Position numbers and translations under genes: made by a program | Notes under the pieces: model-generated | What the model saw: the letters and a program-made list of their open reading frames with translations, nothing else | The model's database searches: none | What the model was told of the DNA's origin: nothing | In this document: positions 19,784-32,965 of the stretch, piece by piece | How positions within the stretch are numbered: position 1 is the stretch's first letter | Layout: every line of letters begins with the position of its first letter | Source of the DNA: Gymnopus androsaceus JB14 | Taxonomy: Eukaryota > Basidiomycota > Agaricomycetes > Agaricales > Omphalotaceae | NCBI GenBank assembly: GCA_009733575.1 | Contig: ML769673.1 | Span: 1-64,000 of the forward strand | Reading direction: 5' to 3' | DNA: 64,000 bases

Positions 19784-22700
19784 CCAACCCCTCACATCCA
19801 ACCCCTTTCATCATCATGCCATCCATTCGGCATAACTTATTACAATTCCCTTCACACCTCCATGCCAACCTTCCGAGTAAGGTTGTGCGCTCTTTTTCCG
19901 CTCAACATCGTATGCGAAAGTGCTTCGCTACGGTATACATGTCTACAGTCTGTGATTTACTTTACATCGGGTCCAATGGTAAACCGCCGTACGGTTTTCG
20001 TGCGGCACGCGCCAGTTTATATTCTTCACGACTTCCATCTCCTTGTGTTTTCTTCGTTTTTCTGGATCTGTTCATTCGGGACGCTGTACAATATAGTGCA
20101 TACGTATGCTCCCATTCTCTTTCACGATTTCACGACTGTTTTCGACTTCGGGCATGACTGGTGTACTTCAGATACCTTGTGGAAACTTACTTCGCCTTCA
20201 AGTACATACCTTTTAGCCCTCTCTTCGCGTTACTGTTACTGATACTAAACTCAATGTACTTTACCTGCATCTAACAATGTGATTTCAGATCTGTCTATCC
20301 AATCTATCCATCCATGTAAAGATAGATGATCATCATTATTTGCTCCGTTCTGTAATTGTATATACACCAACTCATCCTTGCAGTCCCATCTAGTCCCATA
20401 CACCTGATGCTGTTGATCACCCGAGAAGTTTCACAGCGCTTCTCCACCTCCTACTAGTCCATCTTGATACGACTCAAACACGGTGGCGTCTCCTCGAACT
20501 CCAAAGATTCGAGTTTCGAACGGACTTCGGTGTAAGTACGCGTTATGCGGTAACCATGGACACAATCGGGCAATCTTCGAGGTACCAATCCTGGGCAAGC
20601 AGAAATTCTGAGTCTACGTACTAATGGGATTGAACGTTGAACGGAGCGCTTGTTTTTAACGTTGAGTACGGATCAAATATCAATTGAGAATATACACATC
20701 TCCGAGCCTCGAAATCAATGTGAGCGCGCATGATTCATGAAACCCCGACGATGACCGATATCGATGTCCGTGGATACTGAGTCTTGGTTTGGTATACGCA
20801 AAAACGGGCTTTCCGGAATGCCGATCGAGTGCGTTTGCATTGCAACTTACATACTGTATCAAACTTCATCTCCGAAACTCGACAAATCATCAAAACATTC
20901 ACAAAGATTTCACAGTACCTGATTTTGAAAAAGAATCCATACAGACTCGGACTTGGAGAGTCGTATCTAGTCGTGTGCCCTGGGCCTTGGACCCTGGTTT
21001 TAACTTTTTCTTGCTTTCTTTTTTCCCGGGCCTAGGACCTCCAAGATGGTATGTATTAGTGCGACTCAATCGCCACTACGAAACAGAATCACTTTCGGAT
21101 TCGGGAATCATCGATCACCTACTAATACTTGATGTAGCTGGTTTATACAAGGCAAGAATCTAGGAGGGAGGAAGGTCACCATCGATTGACCGGTCGGAAT
21201 CTCTGCTTAAACGACACAATCCCTTGTGCATAAGTTACCCTCAAGTCAGATACTTACAGCAGCTCAACGTACTTACAGTAATTGACTCACTCGCATAGAG
21301 CGAGGATCAACACATAGCCTTTCTGTGGATAGTTATCGCCGTCTAATTCAAGTTATCTCCAAGAGTATACTCGGGATCTCTGACATACATTCAACGTTGG
21401 ACATTCATAGTCAAATCTGGATCAAGTCGTTGTGATTTTTGGTTTAGACTGCAGGCTTGAAGGGATCATCTCCGTCGGGTTTAGATGGCCAGTGAGTACT
21501 GAGTACTTCAAGTTAGTATAGGTCAGTAAGCAAGTAGAGGGGCGTAGAATTCCCTCGATGATGGAAAAAAAATTCAAGAGTGCCAAATCTATAAGCATCT
21601 CGAATCCGGTGTACTAGGATTCATCATCCACCGTTTACCCGCCTAGCATCAGACTCGGAAGTTTTGGACGTCTAAAGCCATCGCAGTAACTAGGAGAGCC
21701 ACATACAAAGATTGTCTTGAAATTCGTCAAAAGTCTGATACTAACAGGATGTCTAAACAGTTTGGAACAACATGTGCCACTTGGAGTCTTGGACTAGCTC
21801 CAATATTGAAAAATCTTTTAACAAGGGGGTCGATACATAAATGAATGATATCGTATGCTTCAATCTAAAGACGCGTACTCACCATGATAGAGACTACATC
21901 GTGCAACGATAGACTCGATACCTTCGCACCGAATTTCTCCTTCCCAGTTTACAGTTTCTCGGGACCGAGCTGCCTTGAGCTCTAACTAGTATCAGACACT
22001 ATGAACTATACCGGCAACAAGAGCTGGAATCAGGGGGAAAGGAATAAACTAGGGCTTCTCCGAGATAAGTAGAGATGTACCGCACAGCTTATTGACCGTG
22101 GATAGTCATAACATAGCTACCTGGTGAATTCGAATCAGGGTTCTGAGTCCTCCACATTAGCCTGAGGGCATTTGGTAATTACTGTCGGCGAGTGAGGATG
22201 GCCGTAAGATTGAAAGAGCGAGATGAGATCCTAAGATGTGGACATGGAGCCGTTTTATGCTTCAGAACATGACAACAGAGGGTAGGAAAAATTCATGTGT
22301 GGATTGACGCAGCTGTAAATACTAGTGTAAATACTAGCAGGGACTCCTCTGATGCACGTGAAGGTTGTAGCCGGATGCTGATGGGTCAGTTTTGTCGGAA
22401 TACAGGCGGAAATGCAGATATTAAAAGTCGAAAATAAGCAAAGGAAAAAAAACACCCCACGACAGAGATGAACAATGAACGTTACGTTCATCACGCAGTA
22501 ACTTGCAACGAACGACGAGCTTCATTGAAATTGCAGTTCGGCGGATATTAATATCTTGAGATCCTCTCGCATCTTGGGAGCGTCAGGGAAGCTGCAGTGT
22601 CTGACTATGCAGCATGTTAACATCGAACTTTATGAGGGACGAGACACATACCTCGGTCTTGACTTATCTGAACCACCGTTCGTTCTCCTTCGCATTCAAG

Positions 22701-25321
22701 TCGTAGCTCCGTCGTAGCCTTAGTGAATTATGCATGTTGGACGTTGTAATGAACCCAAGCTATCACGTATTCAGAGTGGCTCATTGCATGAAAGGTTGAT
22801 ACAGGATGTTCATAGGACCCAATGAATCTTTAAAGGAAAGAAAGTTCATTGGTAAATACACGTAGATGGTCATGAACCAATAGATGGACACAAACCTCGA
22901 CAACAATCACTTCTCGTCACGATCGAGCATTCTCCACTAGTTTTCTCGTCATATAGCTCGTGCGCCCTTACGCGTTGAGAGAACCATCTTGGAGTTTTTT
23001 TGAACATTCGCTCCATCATTGAAGGATTTTGAATTGGCGGGAAGATTCCCCCAAAGTTTAAAGCTCGAATTCTTTTTTACCATAAATAGCGTATGATCAT
23101 ATTTCTTCAGTTCACTGGCAGGAATGAGGAAATGATTTGCGACATGCGTGATGGAGAAGACAGAAGTGCCTCATGAGCGCCTATCCATAGTCCAACTTGC
23201 TTTCCTAATTCCTACCACATGTCTCAACAAGAGTCACAAAGGTGAAAGGTGAGCATACTACATAAACTCAAGCGATACATGGAGTCAACATACTCAAGGA
23301 TATATCTGTTTACTGTCCTCCTTCCGAGATTCGGACCTTCGGGCAGTTTAATTCGCTAAAGCCTCAATCCATCTCAGTTGCAAGGTACTGAATTGTTATT
23401 GTTCAATTGTATCTCGATCGTCGACTACGTTTCCGGCTCTCAATTCGACACTCAGACTGCTCAGTGTCTTGAGGCCACGGTTTCCATTTTCCAACTGGCT
23501 GCTGTGGGAGGACGTTTGGTATTTCGACTACCAGCTCGCAAACAATTATTCAAAATCGCACATCTAACTGGGGCACAATGGAGGCTACTGGCTACACCAG
23601 CTCATGTTCACCGATATGGTTCGTCAGCTTCCTATAGACTCTGATTATGCCCGCATCCCATTACCAACTCCCTCCATTCGAGTCGGAGTCTTTGCGTATG
23701 CTAGAAATCAATCACCGTCAGAGCATTGCTCAGATTATTCGCTCATGTCTCTCAGCTTCATTCTTTGCTTCCTTCCTGGCAATCTGTTCCGCTAAAACTC
23801 TGACGTTCAGCAGCAGTCTTCGCCTCTCTCGAGTGTCATATCTTTTACCAACGATGTGCTGGACGAACTGGTAAATCACACTATGTGACTACTGCGGCTG
23901 CCTACCATACCAACTTTAAACAGGCTTAAGATGCTGTCGAACAAAATGGTCCTTGCTCGTCATTCCGCTCGCCTTTTGGCTCACTACTTGTCCATCGTTG
24001 TGGACTGCCTCTCAGTCAACACTTGAAGCGCTGTCTAGAGGGGGGCTATGCGTGATCAACTGCTGACACGCTTTGCAAAGACGATGCTCTTGTTGCGTTG
24101 AATATTATCTTTGCGTTTTGTTCGGTGGTAGTTCCCGCGGATTTTTTCACGAACCGAGTTCCTCGAACATTGGCTTCCGCACCTATTCCATCATTTATGT
24201 TTGACCATATTACGCAACGATCCACGTATCAGTGAAAAAATACTATATCTGGTAGCTTGGGACCGGTCAACACGTTGGTTCCAGCGTAAGTTGGGCTGTT
24301 TTCAACGCTGGAGCTATTTAGGAGGCTGGGATGACACGACGGGGTGGACATTCGTCAATAAGTACAGTCGTGAGTCACAGTAATTTCGATACCGGAAATT
24401 ACTGATTTTTTCCCCCTATGGACCAGGTTTGGCTCATCGTCTTTCCTTCGAGCTCCTGTATTCCGTGCACTATGGTAATAAAATCATTCATTTACTTTCT
24501 TACAATGGTCTGAATTCGAAAATATGTATACATTCTGTGAAACCCTGGGGTTCTTGAGCGACCTGGCATGAAAATTGTCTTTGGAAGGGGCTTCCAAAGC
24601 CAGCCTATAGCAAGAAAGGCATCAGATAAGTAGCAGAGTTGCGCACAAACTGATGACCACTTGACAGCCTTCCTGATGCTACCAGACGATACCATTATGG
24701 ACTTCTGGAGCCTCAAGTCCATGCGTATCGCGCTAGCCCGATTTTGAATTTCAAAATCATTGAACTAACTGATGTATACTTCGTCCTTGAAGTGACAGGT
24801 TACAATAGAAGATAACTGGTTCATAAGGCCACTGCGCCGGGGCATACCTCGTAAGAGTACAGAGCTAAGATTCTGCTGCAGGCTGCAGTCTGCGGATCCG
24901 GACAGATCCGGACAAACCGTTTTCTTCCGTGCACTTATCTATTATCTAAATGTGGGTTTTATTTAAATCTCGGAATAGATGCTTCGGGTGAAACTGTCTG
25001 ATTTTTAGCCTAACATTTGTGGCAAAGACTATCTTGTACCCCTCTCAGACCTTGCAGAGACCACATGTAACACATCGTCTCAACACGATCGTCATATAGC
25101 GTCTGTTTAATATGTCGTGACGCGTAAGTGGCGGTACATGCATCTCATTTTTTCAGTCAAATGGCGCGCTTTGGCACACATGCTGCATGGATGTATGCGG
25201 CGCAATGTACATGCGCTCCTAATCCAACCATGTTATTAAGGCTTGCATTCAAATCATCATTACTTCCAATTCCTTCCCCTCTTCTGGTCCATTCACTGTC
25301 CATCTAGAGCCAGCTGCCAGC
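19784..25321. other. Long gene-poor region
   Basis: No convincing gene was found over 5.5 kb. ORFs are short and show no motif. The only structure I recognise is one copy of a dispersed repeat at about 23280-23830, listed separately. Confidence 0.5.
23280..23830 (+). repeat. Dispersed repeat family R2, copy 1
   Basis: It shares ordered blocks with about 45640-46140 and 55975-56700: a start like ATGCTCAAGRATATCTAT, a central CAGTGYCTYGAGGCCA, and a late CTCAGCTTCATTCTTTGCTTCCTT-like block. The copies are strongly diverged and no common ORF survives. Confidence 0.5.
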
Positions 25322-27184
25322 ATGATTCGGAACCACGAGCACCCTTGTGGAGGTGATGGAAATCATGGCGGAGGTTCTCAAGGTCCTCATCCTGCTATGG
25401 ATGAAAATCGTGGTCACGACTATCCAGCTTTAACTGTACAAAATGACCTTTATTCTGGGTCTCGGATGGTAGATATGATCAGCAAAGTCCTTGACTGCCA
25501 CGGACGTATGCAGTCGCTTCTCAGCTGTTCTACAAGAGGGGTATGGTCCGTCAGACCAGTTGATACCAACGAGCTTGCTTTCACTGTCAACTTCAATGAT
25601 CCCTCATTTCGTGATCATGTCCTTGCCAGTACGCGTCCTTGGGATCATCCTGACTGGAGGGAATTATCTCGCATTAACGTTCTTCTTGAATTGCTTTACT
25701 GGGTGCGTGTTCTTCAGTTTGATCTCTGTTTGACTCGGATGCCTAAATGGCATCTGTAATAGGAAGCACGGCTCTCAGTGGACGACTTCAAAATCAAACT
25801 ATTGAAATGCACCCGTCATATCGTACGCAAGTATGAAATGCTTCCCTCCTCAATTTATCTCCGGGACCTTGTGAAGGAGGGAAACGATCCACTATGGGGT
25901 GGAGGATATGCGGTACGCATGCGTTTTATAATAGTATCTGACCACAGTGATTCATTTATACTTTACTGTAGGATATTTATAAGGGCCAAACAGCAAATGG
26001 AAACTCTGCATGTCTCAAGGTTCTCCGTGTCTTTACTACACAAGAGTCAACAAAACGGTTATTCAAGGTATGTTTTCACTCATCCTCACTAAAATTATCG
26101 TACTCAGGTGGTATAATTTAGGAATTCTCGAAAGAAGTGCTGGTGTGGAGCCAGCTGGACCATCCGAATGTCCTTCCTTTTCTGGGGATAAACATCGACC
26201 TTTTCCCAGGACGTTTCTGCTTAGTATCACCATGGTGCAGCAATGGCAGCATTATGAACTATTTGAGTATGCATCCTGAAGCGGACAAGATGGAAATAGT
26301 AAGTTGCGGCCTTCTTGAATGTTCAGTTGTTCAATCCCCTTGTACCATAGATAGGTGACATTCTCAGAGGGCTGCGATATCTACATACACGACACCCATT
26401 GGTAGTTCATGGTGATCTGAAAGGCGTACGCACGAACTTTCTTCCTATCACCTTTTCGTCAAACTGAATGCTTCACCATAGGCCAACGTCTTAGTATCAG
26501 ATCTCGGGCGATGTTGTCTCGCCGATTTCGGGCTAGCAGCAATGTCGTTGCAAACTCTTTCATCCTCGTCTGGAAGCCCCCGAGGCAGTACGAGATGGAT
26601 GGCTCCAGAACTGTTGGATTCAACAATCACTAGACCATCCAAATCGACGGATATGTATGCACTTGGGTGTACAATTCTTGAGGTACTTTATAACTTCAGG
26701 CAGAGCTACATTGATTCTTGACTATGCCAAACTTATAGATTACTACTGGTGCACCTCCTTTCCCTGAAGTAAAATATGATGCCGCAATAATATGTCAAGT
26801 CATGAAAGGGTCTCGGCCATCACGTCCTGCAGAGGGATTCTCCGATGTATTATGGAGGGCCGTGAAAAAATGCTGGGCGGATTCGCATAATAGGCCTACT
26901 ATTCAGGCATTCATGGATGAACTGTCAATGGTAGAAAAGGTCTGTAGTGATTTTGAACCTCCTTCAGTCTCAGGAAAGGATTTTATCCGACCGTCTGAAG
27001 CTAATAGGTAAGTAAATGCTAGGATCTGCAGGATAATCTCTCTGAGTCTCTGTGACCCCCTTCTTTCTTCAGAGATAGTTGCACGGTCCAGACTGCATTC
27101 AACAAGTCGGTGCAACAACCTCTAGTACCAAGCCAGCTTTCCCAATTGGTACCCCCACAAATTTTGCCTATCAGTATGAACTAG
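25322..27184 (+). CDS. TKL-type protein kinase (agaricomycete expanded family)
   Basis: Eight exons (25322-25702, 25763-25912, 25972-26067, 26122-26298, 26351-26425, 26482-26682, 26739-27007, 27073-27184) join in frame with GT-AG introns. The glycine loop lies in WGGGYADIYKG and the invariant lysine in ACLKVLRV. The gatekeeper/hinge region reads LVSPWCSNGSIMNYL. The catalytic loop is VVHGDLKGANVLVS, with the HGD form usual in this fungal family in place of HRD. The Mg2+ loop is ADFGLA, the activation loop ends GSTRWMAPELL, and a late helix reads RPSRPAEGFSDVLW. About 200 residues precede the kinase domain, and a short low-complexity tail follows. All catalytic residues are present. The substrate is unknown; these kinases are a large lineage-specific group and rarely have assigned roles. 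Confidence 0.85.
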
Positions 27185-28717
27185 CAGCTGCCTGGCCATC
27201 TGGACGCACATCTAGTCCACCTTATTCCCCTGATACAGCAGACTCCTCGCACAATATACACTGTTTATATGTGCCTCCAGTCACATACCATCTTTCCCAG
27301 AAGCCTCATCTTAAAGTTTCCACAAATGTTTCTACCATTAACGCATATCGGCGTCAACAGTTGCCCGAGTCAGTTATTGACTGCCCAGAATCTGCACAAT
27401 CCGCAATCGAGCAATGGAACGTGACGCACTGGTGGCGGAAATCTTTCACATCGACTGCGTGACTTCAGGACACAGTAAGTGTTCAAGCACTAGCGCATAA
27501 AAAGCATACAAAAGAAGCTAATTTTGGACAGTTCCACTACTAAGCATAAGTAATCTCAACAGTACGTGCTCTCACTGGCAAGTTCTCCCTCTGGCATAAA
27601 GTGATTGATTTCCTGATATTCCTCTGGCAGTGGCTAGCCCATGATGTTTGTTTTTCTGTACTATTGTCGCTGCACTAAAGTGATGCATTCTGTATCGTAA
27701 TTCTACTATTGGCATAACTCCTCCGAATATAACTGTTTATTGTATTTTTTACTTCGAAAGTTGTTCGAAAGGCAAGACATAAGTAAGTCGAGTTATTGCG
27801 ATTGCTTTTAAAGGATTTTCACAGTTTACAGACTACAGTAATATAACTCCGTAGTACTGTACATCAAGTATAGTGATGCGAGCTTCTTCGAGTTGACGAC
27901 TTCAGCTCTGTCGCGACAGTATCAATTTCCTGATTCCCGCTCCAAACCTTGGATCGATTGGCAGGTGTGTCTGCGTCACAGCCGTGTACAACATGGAGAG
28001 TGATTGAGTTTGACCGATTAATGAAATGGGGCTCGTCTGTCCAGAAGACTTTAGTCACTGGTGAAGCAGAGCTCGGAATTTTGGAGAAATATGAGATACT
28101 CACAGCCCTCAAAGTATGTCGAGTATGATTCTACATACCTTCTTCAGGAATCGGAGCGAAATACTGTAGTAGCGTTAAATATACATATATAGATAGCTTT
28201 GTGTCCAAATTTGAAAAAGCTTTCCGAAGGAGTAATCTGGGATTTCAATTCTCCCTGAAGATTTACTCAATGTACGTGCAGTATAAGAAGATGACTTTTC
28301 ATGCTCGCATTCTTCTTCGCTCCGTGAGAGGTGAATAATATAGGTATCGATTTGAGGAAACTGGTATCTATGTTGTTTGAGGCGCAAATTTCAATGTTAA
28401 TGCGTACTCGGACTGGGTCGGAACCATGACCTATTTTATTTCCCCTTTGTAAACAACAACTCTACGACACCAGTGATGAGCAAGATGCGACAAGTAAAGC
28501 GTAAAGAAGTAGACGCCGCAAGTAGTTACCTATGACCAGACGGGCAATGCTTATAGTTATACACCTTCGCTATGTCAAGTGCATTCTGCGCTACCGGGAC
28601 CAAGTAAGCTCCGCCTGCGTACAATTTCAACTTTTCGTTAGAACCATTACAGCAAATGAAGTCAGATTTGAAGTTTCCGACGAACCTTTATAGCTGAAAT
28701 CACCTGGCACAGAAGTC
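27185..28717. other. Intergenic region without a confident gene
   Basis: The minus-strand frames 28387-28175 and 28112-27864 could be two exons of a small gene, but no motif or reliable splice pair supports this. Nothing else was recognised. Confidence 0.35.
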
Positions 28718-28936
28718 TTAAACCGCTCTTTTATTGATTCGATGTCCGTGCATGTACCATGATACAATTGTTTGAAGTACTAGGTGTGCTTGGGGCGCTG
28801 CCGACCTCTTTAATGCGTTGCGATTGATCAAGACTAGAGGATCGTCCAAGTCGTTGGTTGAGTCGGAAACAGGGAGTGCGACTACTACAGCAGCTAAGAA
28901 GGCCAACAGGGTACGGATGGTGATTGAGACTTGCAT
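28718..28936 (-). CDS. Small secreted peptide precursor (72 aa)
   Basis: I start at the ATG 28936-28934 because it begins a textbook signal peptide (MQVSITIRTLLAFLAAVVVALPV). The in-frame upstream start would place polar residues in front of it. After the predicted cleavage near residue 19-23 the mature part is about 50 residues with dibasic KR sites (NALKRSAAP, INKRAV) and no cysteine pairs. A TATA-like run lies on this strand near 29130-29145. It may be a peptide pheromone-like or effector-like product, but no family is recognised. An unseen intron cannot be excluded. Confidence 0.45.
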   Translation of the reverse strand: MQVSITIRTLLAFLAAVVVALPVSDSTNDLDDPLVLINRNALKRSAAPQAHLVLQTIVSWYMHGHRINKRAV

Positions 28937-29519
28937 TACTGAAAATATGAAAGGTCTATTAATCAAGTACGGGTAGAAGTGGTTGAAGTGAGCTACCTTG
29001 TGCGACCGACGATATTAGATGAGATGAAAGGCTGCGGTGAGTACCAGGAGATACCGGGATCAAGGAAGCAAACAAACAGCGACCAGCGCAGATGCTTAAA
29101 GGGATTGAAAAGAAGGGAGGATGGCATACAATATATATAAACGGAATATCGGCAGGAAGGATGGAAAGAGACAGGCTCCCAAAGCCATCCCCGCTACGAG
29201 GAGTATGGCTGAAGCATGTGATCAAACGAAGTTTGGATACTCCGAGTGTCATGGAGTGAGGACTTCTCACTTTTGAAATGATCTGATTGGCTGTTGGTCA
29301 CTTATCCGCGTGATCTCAATATTGCTCATTAAAATCCTCACGCAAGTTGAAGTACGGCTGGCTTTGGGAGACTGGGAAAGAGATTGCATAGACGGAATGT
29401 CACGAAGGATGGAAGGAAATTGTATAGAGTATAGACGGGAACAGGTGCCAACGCTTGTCTTCAGGGGTCCGAACACATTTGTTAGCTTTCTATGGTTCGG
29501 AGAGTATTAGACGAGGATA

Positions 29520-30710
29520 GTTATTGAGGATCGACACATCGATTGCATTGGGGCAAAGATGACAGACATGCTCCCCAGCCTGACTCCCAAGTTGTAAAAA
29601 AAGCAAAGTGTCAATTGAGTTGTCGGTAGCTGCTTGGTTTGGAAAATAACTGACAAATAACTGACGTGCCATTTAATAAAATCGATAGTTCAACAAACTC
29701 ATTCTGGTACCTGCCAATGCCGGTAAGGAAAGTGTGAGGGCGGCAAATAAAGGTCCCACTATTTTTGTGGCAAATTGTTCTCTGATCCTCGTTCGCGTTG
29801 TATACCTCGAATTTCGCGTTCAATAAAAATGATACAAGTTCCTACAATACAAATACATGGTTCCTGTGGTTCCTTCCTTCCTTCCTTGTGCAAGAGAGCA
29901 TAAAAACATGGTAGATTTGTGGGACGTAACTGCTTCCTCTGCCAAATTACACGATCATTCTGAAGTACTTACCGCTTGAAAAACTGACTCTATCTCATTA
30001 CCCTCAGTGAGGGAAATGTATTTTTTTGACCACTCTACATGACTATTAGAGTTTTTTGCCAAAATCTTTTTTTTTTCACTATGTTATCTGTGCATTTGTG
30101 TGCTATAAAAGCCTGTATTGTACAAAGATTAAACTTTATGAAAAAAACACTTTGATAGGCCCCTTTAGATATCCATTCGAAGCAAATCTTCTCACCAAGA
30201 CGAGGCGAAATAGTCCCTTTTTGCAGTTTTATAAGCCTTTGCCACTTTTTTTCGACTTTGATACTTTGGCGCTTAAGAGTTCTCACGCAAAGCCTCGCAG
30301 GCGTTGGCAGGTACCACGAGTCATTCTACTTACATTGTTGGTTGTCTACTAAACACTATTTCTTATACGTTACTCGAGGCGCAGATGATGTGTCTTCGTC
30401 GTAAACCTATCATTTTGAAGCGATCGCAGAAGGTGCATCTGCGCGTGAGTTGAGTGGACTCAAGTTTTCTCTTCCAAGCTTGAAGCTCGTACTCTTTCTT
30501 CAAAGATAGGCTTGAGTTCGATAGTGTGAGAATTTCTTCGATAGTTCTCCATTTTTTTTGCCTGCTTTCGATGAAGAAGTTCGTTCCAAAATAGATAATG
30601 AGATAATGGCAGTCTGAGTGACACTCAGTTCAGACTCAGTCTGAGGAAGAGCTGACGGCGCTGCCAGCTCAGAGCGCTTAATCAACTCCGTTTCACTTTC
30701 CATGTTCTCC
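29520..30710 (+). repeat. Dispersed repeat family R1, copy 1
   Basis: It contains the ordered blocks ATCGATTGCATTGGGGCAAAGATGACAG-like (from 29538), AACAAACTCATTCT, CCCTATACGTTACTC-like, ATGATGTGTCTTCGTCGTA and TATCATTTTGAAGCGATCGCAGAAGG. These recur at 34690-34829 with 37375-37870, 43830-44490 and 55190-55760. No common coding frame is evident. A (TTCC)n run lies just inside at 29867-29885. Confidence 0.55.
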
Positions 30711-30812
30711 GATTATCTGCTCACAAGTATAGCTCTATCTGTATTATTTTCTACGTAAGTCCAATTTTAAGCTGGGTGCTTATACACAGGCCTAACCACA
30801 CAGGACTTTTAC

Positions 30813-32041
30813 TCAGTGGTATCCGTAGCCCTTGTTACCCTTCTCCAAGAACGCCCAAGCAGCCTTCGCCTTCCATCCGAGCTCCTTCCAGTTGTTGACC
30901 GTCTCCGGGAACAAACTAATGATATTTTCCAAAGTAGGATCGTGCGATGTGATCAAAAGCACATCGGGATGGGCATCAAGAATTCCAACTTTCTTCTGCG
31001 AGACCAGAGCGGTGGGTCTGTCAGCGTACAAGGAGAGCCCTTCTGGTATCGTAAGGATGGGTTTCGAAAGGTCAGCGAGGATGCCACCAGGACAAGGGAA
31101 ATTTTTTTGCAGGTGTGGGTTCGGTCTCAGCTGGCCTGGATGAATACAAGTGTCACTTCCGAGAAGGATGAATGTGTCTTCTGTAACGCGAGCGAGTGCG
31201 GTAAGATGTCCGGGACAGTGCTAAAAAAAAGTACGAGATAAAGTGAGTCAATAATGCATATTTCGTTAGCAAAGTACTCACTCCCGGCGTATCCATTAGG
31301 TAGAAACTACCATCGCCGAAGAAATCGAGTGCTGCGAATCCACCGATGGTCAAATCCGATGTCTCCCAGTCTAGCTTCACTACTTCACGTCCTCTACAAA
31401 TAAGATCTGCTCAGAGCAATCTTCGTTGCGGACTAGTTCCAATCACGCACTCGAAATCGCTATCCAGTAGCACGGCATCGGGAACAGTAGGGAATGTCTT
31501 TGACCGGTCTGTATCCTTGCCGATGAACAGCTTGGTCTTGAAAGGGAACAACGACATATCGCCTGCGGTAGTGTCAGGAATTAGGATGCAAACAAATGCG
31601 CTTTTCATGCTGACCGGTATGGTCAAAATGCGTATGGCTGGTGAGTGAGCGAGTCATTAGCGATGGCTAGAATGATATCATTTTCCTGACCCACCTCCAA
31701 ATGACAGTATCAATGTCATCTACCGAGACACCGCCAGCATTGAGCTGTTCAATAACATCCGAATCAACACTCATGTCAAACCCAGCTTGGGCGATCATTT
31801 CTCGCAATGTCGGAGGAAGCTTGGTGAAATCTTTCATCGGACCAAGATCAAACAGCGCCTTGCGTCCGCTGGGATGTTCAATGAGGAAGGAGTAAACGGG
31901 TACTGACAATCGCTCGAGTCCAGGCTTGACTGGGCTCAAGAAGAGTGCGGCGGCCACGTTTGTCTTGGGCGAAGCGATGTCAAGCACTTTCACCGAGACG
32001 GTGACGGAGGATTTGGGTAGGGTTATGTTGACATCGCTCAT
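30813..32041 (-). CDS. Metallo-beta-lactamase-fold hydrolase
   Basis: Five exons (32041-31695, 31637-31615, 31562-31451, 31393-31282, 31220-30813) join in frame to a 333-residue protein. The 23 nt second exon encodes the metal-binding core HTHFDHTG. Further ligands expected of the fold are seen in DTPGHCPGHLTAL (histidine after strand) and LLGSDTCIHPG (bridging aspartate). A late TSHDP supplies the last histidine. The size and the long N-terminal part resemble fungal lactonase-like members, which open lactone rings or hydrolyse thioesters and need two zinc ions. The substrate cannot be told from sequence. There is no signal peptide, so it is probably cytosolic. The gene appears intact. Confidence 0.85.
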
Positions 32042-32439
32042 GTCGATTTTTCGAGCATCTCAAGTCGAAAATACTCCGTATTTATGACCCCGGGCGGCAG
32101 CTGGGTCACGTCTGTGGTCGGAGAGGGTTCGGAAATTGTTGACCCGTTCATTACCAAGTCATTGCTGTGAATTATTAATTGCTCTACTTCACTGAAATAA
32201 CTTTGCCGTGCATCACCGTGCGTGTACATTATTAAGACGTGCTCTGATATCGGACTTTTCACACTTGGTGTAAGCATTCAATACGCACAGACTTTTCAGT
32301 CGTTCAAGAAATACATGGCAGCTCGTTGGCCAGTTCAGAGCAAACAACCTTGCGAAGGATTGTGGAGTATACACGCATGTTACTATTTATGGAAGGTCAA
32401 AGCTAGATATCGCTGATTACGGAACAGATTTGCGAGGCT

Positions 32440-32719
32440 TCATAACATTACAATAAGCAACTGAGAAACTCCTTTCAGAAGGCAAGCCTCTTCAGGCTTA
32501 TGTCGATGGGTGGAAAGCGACAGCATGACCACGGCGGGCATGATTTCCGGATGCTGCATCTGCCTCGTTTGAGAGGAACATTCCGCATCACAGGCCGATA
32601 TATAATTAGATTGTCATCAAGTCAGAACTTTACACGATAAAAACGCCTACCTCGGGTTTCGGTTCCAGCGGGAATAAAGGAAGACCTATCTCGTTGATAG
32701 TAGGGGCATTGGAAGACAT
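32440..32719 (-). CDS. Small two-exon ORF, unknown function (tentative)
   Basis: Exon 1 (32719-32651) reads MSSNAPTINEIGLPLFPLEP and continues KPE. Exon 2 (32559-32443, stop TGA 32442-32440) reads MQHPEIMPAVVMLSLS and then a basic tail. The 91 nt intron has GTAGGC and GGCAG ends and is in phase. A 61-residue product has little to support it beyond its clean start, its splice sites and a plausible composition. Confidence 0.3.
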
Positions 32720-32965
32720 CCCGGCTTGAGAGGACTTTAATACAGGGAAAGATAGTTTGAGCCAGCCAGAAGCTATTCATTTACTGGAGCGCAAAAGACG
32801 TGGTTGCATCGGGCAGTCGGGAGAAGAGGAGAAAAATTTGGAGGCCAGGCTCAATTAGTATCTTTGTTATTGATCACCAGTGTATCGCCTCCAAGTTTGC
32901 ATGTAACATGCAGCTACTGCATTGCTATATACCAGGCACGCAGGGACTCTGTGCTCGCACTTTAA

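Noticed and set aside
29867..29885. CRISPR-like or regulatory repeat (TTCC)n
   Set aside because: It is a simple microsatellite without spacers.
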